Shown here in pieces: positions 54,126 to 60,787 of a DNA stretch of 64,000 nucleotides (its first letter is position 1; each line of letters begins with the position of its first letter). The notes beneath the pieces were generated by a model, which saw only the letters and a list, made by a program, of their open reading frames with translations, did no database searches and was not told where the DNA came from. The stretch covers positions 1-64,000 of the forward strand of contig JAGBVG010000053.1 of assembly GCA_017630455.1 (NCBI GenBank), read 5' to 3'. Both the position numbers and the translations under genes were made by a program. This DNA is from Alistipes sp. GTDB lineage: Bacteria > Bacteroidota > Bacteroidia > Bacteroidales > Rikenellaceae.

Positions 54126-54166
54126 AAAATGTCCCAACCTTCTCGGGCTGGGACATTTCTATTTTT
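54126..54166. terminator. Bidirectional terminator between the TPR gene and the luxS unit
   Basis: Stem AAATGTCCCAACC / GGCTGGGACATTT is followed by TCTATTTTTT on the plus strand; the minus side has TTTTC. Confidence 0.8.
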
Positions 54167-54188
54167 TATCGGATTTTAAGCGCACTAA

Positions 54189-54779
54189 CTATAACATCTC
54201 AAGGCGGTTAAGAAGCGGCGTGAAGTCGGAGTGCGCATCGGCAAACTCCTCATACGACTGCTCGGAGTGGCCATCCTCGGGAACATCCGACACATACTTC
54301 ACCGCAACAACTGGGATGTTATCATACAACTCCGCGACCTGACATATCGCCGCAATCTCCATATCGAAGAGACCACACTCAACGCCAAAGCGCGCCTTCA
54401 CCTCGCGGATAATATCACCATTTACGAATGAGTCACCAGTGAACACCGTCTCAGGATCGCCACCACGCAACGTACGCGGATCGGTAATCTCGGGGCAGAA
54501 GTTCTCGGGGATTATGGCATCGTGGTGCAGAGCACGACAAGGCATCACGATATCGCCCTGCTTGCGACCAGTGGCCGAGGCTGCGAAGCCCACAACAGCA
54601 AGCATATCGTATGGTTCTGCGGCGAGTGTGAGAGCACGCGCCACACCTGCCGATGAGAGAGCCTTACCGATACCTACCTCCACAAGGTCGTAGTGATGCT
54701 GCAAACCCGAAGCGTTATCCAACGCATAACGCATAGCACGGTACTCGCGCGACGTAGGCGCACAAATCAACACCCTCAT
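54189..54779 (-). CDS. Nucleosidase of the phosphorylase superfamily, probably MTA/SAH nucleosidase
   Basis: The 196-residue product has the superfamily core: VGIGKALSSAGVARAL near residue 36, VVGFAASATG and the catalytic-region LFDMEIAAICQVAEL (Met-Glu pair). The Asp in VKYVSDVPEDG activates the purine. The gene begins 1 nt after the luxS stop codon. Nucleosidase plus LuxS is the classical two-step route from S-adenosylhomocysteine to homocysteine and DPD. A futalosine hydrolase (MqnB) is the main alternative, since the families are close, but the luxS coupling favours the SAH role. Confidence 0.75.
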   Translation of the reverse strand: MRVLICAPTSREYRAMRYALDNASGLQHHYDLVEVGIGKALSSAGVARALTLAAEPYDMLAVVGFAASATGRKQGDIVMPCRALHHDAIIPENFCPEITDPRTLRGGDPETVFTGDSFVNGDIIREVKARFGVECGLFDMEIAAICQVAELYDNIPVVAVKYVSDVPEDGHSEQSYEEFADAHSDFTPLLNRLEML

Positions 54780-54780
54780 A

Positions 54781-55302
54781 CTACCACCACTTTTCGTATA
54801 CGTTCGAAATGCCTATCTCCGCAGCCTCGTCAGCTGTGAAGAGTGTACGCATATACTCCGCCATAGCAGCGTTTGTAGAGTCTATAGCATACAAACCAGG
54901 GTTGCCGCACTGAATCTCATTGAGACCCACAACGTCGGATGCCGACTTCAGAGGAAATACCCTCTTATAGACACCCGCCAAAGCCATACGCACATCCTCA
55001 GCCTCAACATCCTGCATAGTAGAGAGATAGAAGCCAGTTTTGCAACCCATAGGGCAGAACGACACAATAGACTTTCCGATCTTCTCGTCGAGACGCAAGT
55101 AGTAAGCCATAAGGTGCTCTATGGTATGCACCTCACCCGAGCCGAGGGGTGCGTGAGCCATAGGCGCGCGGAAACGCAAATCCCACGAACGCACCTGATA
55201 TGTATCATTGATGGTATATACTGAACGTAAATACAAACCTGCGTCGAGAGTACGATGGTCAACATCGAAAGATGAAACAATATTCTTTTCCATATCTGTC
55301 AT
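54781..55302 (-). CDS. luxS: S-ribosylhomocysteine lyase
   Basis: The 173-residue protein has the metal site HTIEH (His59, His63) and Cys132 in IQCGNPG. The catalytic Cys lies in FCPMGCKTGFYL (Cys87 is the likely residue). It cleaves S-ribosylhomocysteine to homocysteine and DPD, the precursor of autoinducer-2. Two in-frame starts exist, MTDM; the first matches the promoter spacing. It is the first gene of a two-gene unit with the nucleosidase. Confidence 0.97.
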   Translation of the reverse strand: MTDMEKNIVSSFDVDHRTLDAGLYLRSVYTINDTYQVRSWDLRFRAPMAHAPLGSGEVHTIEHLMAYYLRLDEKIGKSIVSFCPMGCKTGFYLSTMQDVEAEDVRMALAGVYKRVFPLKSASDVVGLNEIQCGNPGLYAIDSTNAAMAEYMRTLFTADEAAEIGISNVYEKWW

Positions 55303-55316
55303 TAATTAATATAGGA

Positions 55317-55324
55317 CAAAGATA
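55317..55324 (-). promoter_or_regulatory. -7 element of luxS
   Basis: TATCTTTG on the minus strand ends 14 nt before the ATG at 55302. The leader would be very short. The -33 box is unclear. Confidence 0.55.
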
Positions 55325-55431
55325 ACTATTTTCTACGAAATTCGTATCTTTGGCATCATAAGATGCGCATTCCACAGGCAAGCAATCACAAAATTGAGCG
55401 ATTCAAGTGCTGAAATCCCAATACAAATTGT

Positions 55432-55439
55432 TATCTTTG
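55432..55439 (+). promoter_or_regulatory. -7 element of the GSCFA gene
   Basis: TATCTTTG on the plus strand with a leader of about 38 nt. Another TATCTTTG on the same strand lies at 55345-55352 and could be a second start. Confidence 0.5.
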
Positions 55440-55482
55440 TATGGGATTATATGGTATGAACAAGAATAAGATATAGCATATT

Positions 55483-56451
55483 ATGAAATTTCGCACCGAG
55501 ATAGAGCCTAAGAGATGGAGCAACCCGATAGAGTACAGCCATAAGATTCTGTGCCTCGGCTCGTGCTTCGCTACAAACATCGGCGAGGAGCTACTGAAAC
55601 GCAAATTCCGCGTCACGATATCCCCTACAGGCATTCTCTTCAACCCAGCATCCATAGCCCACGCGCTGCGCCAGATGACAACAGCAAAGGCGCCAGATAT
55701 AGAGTCGCTATTGGAGGTGGAGGATAGGTATCTCCATTACGATTTCCACTCCTCGATTACTGGCAGTACACCCCAGGAGGCCATATCCACAATGCACGAG
55801 GCTCTGCAGCGCGGTAACGAGGCTCTGCAGCACGCTGACCTGACAATTGTTACGCTCGGCACAGCGTGGGTATATCGCCTGAGGGAGAGCGGCGAGGTGG
55901 TGGTAAATTGTCATAAACAGCCTCACCAACTATTTAGCCGTGAGCTACTTACTACAGATCAGTGTATCGAATATTTGGAGGAGATCATATCGCTTGTTCC
56001 AGGGCGCATACTCCTTACCGTAAGCCCTGTGCGCCACATTGGCGAAGGCCTCGAGGATAACTCACTCTCGAAGGCTATACTGCGTGTTGCCATAGATGCC
56101 GTATGCCGCCGCCACGAGGTCAGAGTCGCCTACTTCCCGTCGTACGAAATCCTCATCGATGACCTCCGCGACTACCGCTTCTACGCCGAGGATCTTGTAC
56201 ACCCATCTCGCCAAGCTGTGGAGTACATAACCGAGCAGTTCCTCGATGCGGCACTCTCACTGTCAAGCAAGAGCCTTATGCCTAAGGTCGAAAGCATAGT
56301 CCGCGCCCTGAACCACCGACCCAACAATCCGCGTAGCGAGGCGTACCGCAAGTTCTGCGAGGCGCAGCTGAGGGCTATATCAGAGATTGAAGGTGTAGAT
56401 TTATCCGAAGAAAGAGCCTCGTTCGAGCAATTGTTACAAATAAATTTGTAA
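55483..56451 (+). CDS. GSCFA domain protein
   Basis: The 322-residue product contains the eponymous LCLGSCFATNIGEEL (Gly26-Ala30), followed by SPTGILFNPASIAHAL, VTLGTAWVYR and VSPVRHIGEG. The C-terminal DLVHPSRQAVEYI holds a conserved Asp and His. The family is related to SGNH/GDSL hydrolases, with Cys or Ser as the possible nucleophile, but no activity is established that I know of. There is no signal peptide. It precedes the phosphatase-fold gene by 22 nt. Confidence 0.88.
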   Translation: MKFRTEIEPKRWSNPIEYSHKILCLGSCFATNIGEELLKRKFRVTISPTGILFNPASIAHALRQMTTAKAPDIESLLEVEDRYLHYDFHSSITGSTPQEAISTMHEALQRGNEALQHADLTIVTLGTAWVYRLRESGEVVVNCHKQPHQLFSRELLTTDQCIEYLEEIISLVPGRILLTVSPVRHIGEGLEDNSLSKAILRVAIDAVCRRHEVRVAYFPSYEILIDDLRDYRFYAEDLVHPSRQAVEYITEQFLDAALSLSSKSLMPKVESIVRALNHRPNNPRSEAYRKFCEAQLRAISEIEGVDLSEERASFEQLLQINL

Positions 56452-56456
56452 CTTTG
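56449..56456 (+). promoter_or_regulatory. Possible internal -7 element before the phosphatase-fold gene
   Basis: TAACTTTG overlaps the GSCFA stop codon and lies 17 nt before the next ATG. No -33 partner is clear. Confidence 0.35.
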
Positions 56457-56473
56457 CGGGATATTTTTAGGAT

Positions 56474-58093
56474 ATGACACAAAGTTTCACACGCAGGGTC
56501 ATTACAACCCTAGCTACAATAATCTTCGCTCTCACTGCAGCTATGGCACAAAAGCCACAGCTCGTGGTGAATATCATCATAGGCTCGATGCGCAGCAACG
56601 ACATCGAGCGTTACACCAGTAACCTTTCCGACAACGGCTTCAAGCGTCTTGCAAATGGCGGCGTAGTATACACCAACGCCTGCTACGACTATGCCCTCAC
56701 CTCATCGGCTGCGGGACTCGCTACACTCGCCACAGGAACACAACCCTCAATACACGGCGCGATAGGCGAATATTGGTGGAACTACACCGATGAGTCACGC
56801 GTATCACTTATCGGCGACCCCAAGGCTTGCCCCGTACCATTCAGCACTGGAGCAGGCAGCTACTCCCCACATCGTCTGAGCTGCCCCACGCTCGGCGATA
56901 TGCTCACCGCGGCAAACCCCGAGAGCAAGAGCTTTACAGTAGCCATAGATCCGCTATCGGCGCTACTCCTTACGGGACATAGCGGCGTGGCATACTGGCC
57001 CGAAACCAACAAGACAAACTGGACTACATCATCGGCATATCTCCACGAACTACCTCTGTGGGTAAGGAACTACAACGCCAACCAAACAAACTCGATGTAT
57101 ACACTCAAGAGGTGGACTCCGCTATATGCTGCATCGACATATCTCAATAACGAGGTGGCGGTGATAGAGGACATCAAAAATAAAAGTACTAAGCTCATTA
57201 GTGATGTTAACCTCCAGCTCGCCAACTCGCCAATAGGAGCTATGCGCTACACCCCAGCGGGCAACACTATGCTTTTGGAGTTTGCATCGATGCTCATAGC
57301 TCAGGAGCGACTCGGCTCAGACTCTGCGCCCGACATTCTGAATATATGTCTCGACACATCGCGATATATAGCCTCGACATACGGTCCTGAGTCGATGGAG
57401 TATGAGGATATGCTCTATCGCCTCGACAAGGATATCGAGGAGTTCCTGACATTCCTCTATGCTCAGATCAAAGACCCTCGACATATCGTGGTAGTGGTGA
57501 CCTCCGACCACGGCACATCGCCCTCCTACAACCCTATAGGTAGCACGGCGCGAGAGAGGTTCAACGTTCGCCAGATGGAGGTTATCGTAAATGCCTTTCT
57601 CGGCGCACGCTACGGCTCAGATCACTATGTTATGGGATTTGCCAACAACGCCCTATACCTCAACCACCGCATACTGCTCGAGAAGCATCTGGCAATAGAG
57701 GCCATACGCGAGGAGGTGGCAACATTCCTGCTTCAGATGCGTGGTGTGGCAACGGCAATCTCGGCATCGTCATTGCGTAACACCTCCTTTGCCGATGGTC
57801 GCAGCCGCCTCGTGCAGCAGAGCTTCTACGCCACACGCTCAGGAGATATACTCATAGACTTTATGCCTGGATGGATAATAGAGGATAGCGCTGTGCGCTC
57901 GGCATCCGACGCAGGATACAACTACGACCGCAAGGTGCCTCTGATCATCTACGGCACGGGCATCGCAGGATCATACTCCGAGGAGGTGAGTATGGTGATG
58001 GTGGCACCAACCATCGCCCGACTACTCGGCATCGAGCAGCCTTGGGCCTCGACAGCAACACCGCTCAAGGAGTGCATAACAACAAAACGATAA
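56474..58093 (+). CDS. Exported alkaline-phosphatase-superfamily protein lacking most metal ligands
   Basis: The 539-residue product has a signal peptide (1-25, AMAQ) and the overall sequence plan of PafA-type alkaline phosphatases (GGVVYTNACYDYALT, then TGTQPSIHGAIG). Several key residues are replaced. The first metal Asp is Gly37. The Asp-x(3)-His pair is Arg297/Ser301. The last His is Ser478, and the phosphate-binding Lys/Arg pair is Asp159/Leu161. Only TSDHG (Asp345, His346) and a Ser at the nucleophile position (Ser78) remain. It is therefore probably a non-catalytic binding protein or has a new activity. It heads a unit with sufE, a MIP18-type gene and a DUF2851 gene. Confidence 0.8.
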   Translation: MTQSFTRRVITTLATIIFALTAAMAQKPQLVVNIIIGSMRSNDIERYTSNLSDNGFKRLANGGVVYTNACYDYALTSSAAGLATLATGTQPSIHGAIGEYWWNYTDESRVSLIGDPKACPVPFSTGAGSYSPHRLSCPTLGDMLTAANPESKSFTVAIDPLSALLLTGHSGVAYWPETNKTNWTTSSAYLHELPLWVRNYNANQTNSMYTLKRWTPLYAASTYLNNEVAVIEDIKNKSTKLISDVNLQLANSPIGAMRYTPAGNTMLLEFASMLIAQERLGSDSAPDILNICLDTSRYIASTYGPESMEYEDMLYRLDKDIEEFLTFLYAQIKDPRHIVVVVTSDHGTSPSYNPIGSTARERFNVRQMEVIVNAFLGARYGSDHYVMGFANNALYLNHRILLEKHLAIEAIREEVATFLLQMRGVATAISASSLRNTSFADGRSRLVQQSFYATRSGDILIDFMPGWIIEDSAVRSASDAGYNYDRKVPLIIYGTGIAGSYSEEVSMVMVAPTIARLLGIEQPWASTATPLKECITTKR

Positions 58094-58108
58094 TAAAAAC
58101 CACAAAAT

Positions 58109-58537
58109 ATGAATAACGACAAGATACAAGATGAGATTATCGAGGAGTTCTCGATGTTTGATGACTGGCTCGACAAGTATGACTACCTCATAAGCCTTAG
58201 CGAGTCGCTGCCTATGATCGACCCTCAGAAGCGCACCGAGAAGTACCTCATTGAGGGATGCCAGTCGAGAGTATGGGTGGCCTCGGAGCTTCAGGATGGC
58301 AGGGTTGTATACTCGGCCGATAGCGACGCCATAATCACCAAGGGTATCATAGCCCTCCTTATCAGAGTTATGAGTGGCCGACATCCCGAGGAGCTGACAA
58401 ACATCGACCTCTATTTCATCGACCAGATAGGTCTCAGCGAGAATCTGTCACCCACACGTAGCAATGGCCTCAGAGCGATGATAGCACAGATGAAGCTCGA
58501 TGCACTTGTATACACTCAGCAACAAAACAACAAGTAA
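58109..58537 (+). CDS. sufE: Cysteine desulfuration protein SufE
   Basis: The 142-residue product carries LIEGCQSRVWVASEL, with the sulfur-accepting Cys, and the family IIEEFSMFDDWLDKYDYLI at its start. SufE takes persulfide from SufS for Fe-S cluster assembly. It lies 15 nt after the phosphatase-fold gene and 2 nt before the MIP18-type gene, so two Fe-S genes sit together without the SufBCDS core. Confidence 0.96.
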   Translation: MNNDKIQDEIIEEFSMFDDWLDKYDYLISLSESLPMIDPQKRTEKYLIEGCQSRVWVASELQDGRVVYSADSDAIITKGIIALLIRVMSGRHPEELTNIDLYFIDQIGLSENLSPTRSNGLRAMIAQMKLDALVYTQQQNNK

Positions 58538-58539
58538 CT

Positions 58540-58860
58540 ATGACACCAGAGGAGATACTAAACATAGAGAAGAACATCGTTCTCACACTCAAGAATATAT
58601 ACGATCCTGAGATCCCTGTAAACATATACGACTTGGGTCTTATATACGAGATCAACTTCGACCCATCGGGTACTGCGGATATCATTATGACCCTCACAGC
58701 TCCCAACTGCCCTATGGCTGATATGCTCCTGCAGGATATACACCGCGAGGTAAGCAAGGTAGATGGCGTTGAGAAGGTGAATATCACCCTGACATTCGAG
58801 CCACAGTGGGATAAGTCGATGATGACGGAGGAGGCACTCATAGAGCTAAACCTCCTCTAA
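58540..58860 (+). CDS. MIP18/DUF59 family Fe-S assembly protein (SufT-like)
   Basis: The 106-residue product matches the DUF59 domain: LKNIYDPEIPVNIYDLGLIYEI and LTAPNCPMADMLLQDIHREV, where the Cys is conserved. Members (SufT, PaaD, human CIAO2) help mature Fe-S proteins. It follows sufE by 2 nt and its last base is the first base of the next start codon, so all three genes are coupled. Confidence 0.93.
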   Translation: MTPEEILNIEKNIVLTLKNIYDPEIPVNIYDLGLIYEINFDPSGTADIIMTLTAPNCPMADMLLQDIHREVSKVDGVEKVNITLTFEPQWDKSMMTEEALIELNLL

Positions 58861-59819
58861 TGGCTATGGAGAGGATGGAGGATTTAAGTCTCGAGAGGCT
58901 TGTCGCGGGGTGTAACACAGGGCTTTGCTGGCAACTTATAGCAGACCTCGATAGCGAGGATGTTAGGAGTATGCTCACGCAACTGACGATGGAGCGTCTG
59001 AGGCGCAAGAGCTTCGAGATTAGCCAAACCCTCGACAACACCGAGAGCAGCTGGTTGCAAACGGCATACACCTATATCCTCTACTACCTCCTTGGCAAGC
59101 AAAACCGTAATGCGGCAAAGCGGCTCGCAAAGGCGGTTAGCTACAATATCCTGATGCGCGAAAATAGCGCGCTATACAAGATCGAGGCACTGCTTTTGGG
59201 TGGTGCAGGACTCCTCGAAATCTATAACGATGGCGTGGTGGCAAAGCTCCAGCAGGAGTTCCAGCACCTCCGCGCCAAGTATAATATCATACCTCTCGAA
59301 GCCGAGGCATGGCAGCTCTCGGGCATACGCCTCAACAACCACCCCGTGCTGCGTTTGGCACAACTCGCGGCGTGCATTCACGAGAATCACCTTGCGATGC
59401 AGAACTTCGTAGAGTGCCACAACAACAACGACGTGCGACAGCTCTTCTCGTGCCGAGCCTCGGATTACTGGGTGGATATACTTTCGCGATATAGCAACGA
59501 GAGTAGCATCGCAAATAAGATAGGCAGCACAATGAGTAACATCCTGGCTATCAACGCCATCGTTCCTCTGATGTATACCTACAGCACCTATGTTGACTCG
59601 CAAACCATCCACGATAAGTCGATGGATCTGTTGCGCAAACTAAGTGTCGAGGATAACACCTACACTAGACAATGGCACTACGTGAAGCCTATTGCCACGA
59701 GTGCTTTTGACTCTCAGGCTCTTATCCAGCTCTCGACAGAGTATTGCAAACGAAGATTATGCCACGAGTGTCCTCTAGCAAAACGACTCCTCCATCGCAA
59801 GGGCAGAATTTCAAAGTAG
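58860..59819 (+). CDS. Shortened DUF2851-like protein (C-terminal region only)
   Basis: The 319-residue product matches the C-terminal part of DUF2851 proteins: LYKIEALLLGGAGLLE, LSGIRLNNHPVLRLAQLAACI and AFDSQALIQLSTEYCKRRLCHECPL. Typical members run to about 420 residues. Their N-terminal part, which I recall as holding an acidic and His-rich nuclease-like segment, is absent here. The start overlaps the preceding stop codon by one base. No frameshift remnant lies upstream, so the short form seems settled. Two CxxC-like cysteines near the end are retained. Function unknown. Confidence 0.7.
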   Translation: MAMERMEDLSLERLVAGCNTGLCWQLIADLDSEDVRSMLTQLTMERLRRKSFEISQTLDNTESSWLQTAYTYILYYLLGKQNRNAAKRLAKAVSYNILMRENSALYKIEALLLGGAGLLEIYNDGVVAKLQQEFQHLRAKYNIIPLEAEAWQLSGIRLNNHPVLRLAQLAACIHENHLAMQNFVECHNNNDVRQLFSCRASDYWVDILSRYSNESSIANKIGSTMSNILAINAIVPLMYTYSTYVDSQTIHDKSMDLLRKLSVEDNTYTRQWHYVKPIATSAFDSQALIQLSTEYCKRRLCHECPLAKRLLHRKGRISK

Positions 59820-59841
59820 AAAATTCGCCCGAGCGCATAGC

Positions 59842-59932
59842 AACTTTCTTGTCAAGAGGTAGCAGACTCTCAACGTTCGGAAGCGCGAGAAAAGAGTGGT
59901 TCCGACACAACACTCGAAAGCGGTCGAACCCT
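59842..59932 (-). repeat. Structured repeat remnant, copy E
   Basis: It begins AACTTTCTTGTCAAGAGGTAGCAG, like the left end of copy D, and keeps an AACGTTCGG segment. It lacks the right arm and runs straight into copy D. Confidence 0.45.
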
Positions 59933-60060
59933 AATTTCTTGTCAGAAGGTAGCAGATACAATGCTCGGCAAAAATGCCACCGATGGGTAGTACTTGGGGT
60001 ACGTCCCATTGGTGGCACTTTTTGTTAGCAGCCGTAGATGCTGCCTTATCACAAGAAATT
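59933..60060 (-). repeat. Structured intergenic repeat, copy D (at the dCMP deaminase stop codon)
   Basis: A 128-bp copy with 10-bp ends AATTTCTTGT / ACAAGAAATT and inner stem AAGGTAG / CTGCCTT. The central hairpin is GCCACCGATGGG / CCCATTGGTGGC, longer than in other copies but with paired changes. The last two bases belong to the deaminase stop codon (60059-60061). Confidence 0.85.
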
Positions 60061-60490
60061 ACTCTATGGGAAGGTGAACACACTCGATTCCTACCCTACG
60101 AAGAAGATCGAGACCCTCCTCAAGACGATATGAGTCGCTGTATACCACGCGCTTGATACCCGCCTGGATGATAAGCTTGGCGCACTCTATGCAGGGCGAT
60201 GCGGTGATATAGAGAGTTGAGCCATCACAGTTATTGGCACTCTTGGCAACCTTGGTAATGGCATTAGCCTCAGCGTGGAGGACGTAGGGTTTTGTCTTGC
60301 CCATATCATCCTCACAGATATTCTCGAAGCCCGCAGGGGTGCCGTTGTAGCCGTCGGAGATAATCATATTATCCTTGACAATCAGCGCACCGACCTTGCG
60401 ACGCACACAGTATGAGTTTTCGGCCCACACGCGCGCCATCTGCAAATATCGAGTGTCGAACTGACGCTGCTTCTGCTCCTTGTATCCCAT
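60059..60490 (-). CDS. Deoxycytidylate (dCMP) deaminase
   Basis: The 143-residue zinc enzyme has VLHAEANAITKVA (zinc His and catalytic Glu) and SPCIECAKLIIQAGIKRVVY (two zinc Cys). It converts dCMP to dUMP for thymidylate synthesis. It is close to the ComEB-type deaminases of Firmicutes. secA precedes it on the same strand, with two repeat copies between, and its stop codon is continuous with copy D. Confidence 0.93.
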   Translation of the reverse strand: MGYKEQKQRQFDTRYLQMARVWAENSYCVRRKVGALIVKDNMIISDGYNGTPAGFENICEDDMGKTKPYVLHAEANAITKVAKSANNCDGSTLYITASPCIECAKLIIQAGIKRVVYSDSYRLEEGLDLLRRVGIECVHLPIE

Positions 60491-60531
60491 TTGTCAAATT
60501 CTAATTGTTTACTTTAATCAGCCCTCAGCCA

Positions 60532-60659
60532 AATTTCTTGTTAGAAGTGGTTAGATACAACGCTCGGCGAATTTCGAAGCGATGGGCTGTACTTGGCGTA
60601 CTGCCCATTGCTGAGATAATCCGTTAGCGACAGTAGATGACCACTTATCTCAATGGTCT
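60532..60659 (-). repeat. Structured intergenic repeat, copy A of a tandem pair
   Basis: A 128-bp unit nearly identical to copy B next to it; the visible differences are GCGACA versus GCGGCA and the last 15 bases (CTCAATGGTCT instead of CACAAGAAATT). The loss of the right inverted end suggests a duplication junction. Confidence 0.85.
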
Positions 60660-60787
60660 AATTTCTTGTTAGAAGTGGTTAGATACAACGCTCGGCGAAT
60701 TTCGAAGCGATGGGCTGTACTTGGCGTACTGCCCATTGCTGAGATAATCCGTTAGCGGCAGTAGATGACCACTTATCACAAGAAATT
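60660..60787 (-). repeat. Structured intergenic repeat, copy B (at the secA stop codon)
   Basis: A 128-bp unit with 10-bp ends AATTTCTTGT / ACAAGAAATT and inner stem AAGTGGT / ACCACTT after a 3-by-3 loop. The central hairpin GCGATGGGCTGTAC / GTACTGCCCATTGC has one wobble and one mismatch. Its last two bases are part of the secA stop codon (60786-60788). Confidence 0.9.

Noticed and set aside
60532-60787. Possible CRISPR array at the tandem repeats
   Set aside because: There are only two adjacent 128-bp copies with no spacers, no cas genes nearby, and dispersed copies elsewhere with conserved secondary structure.
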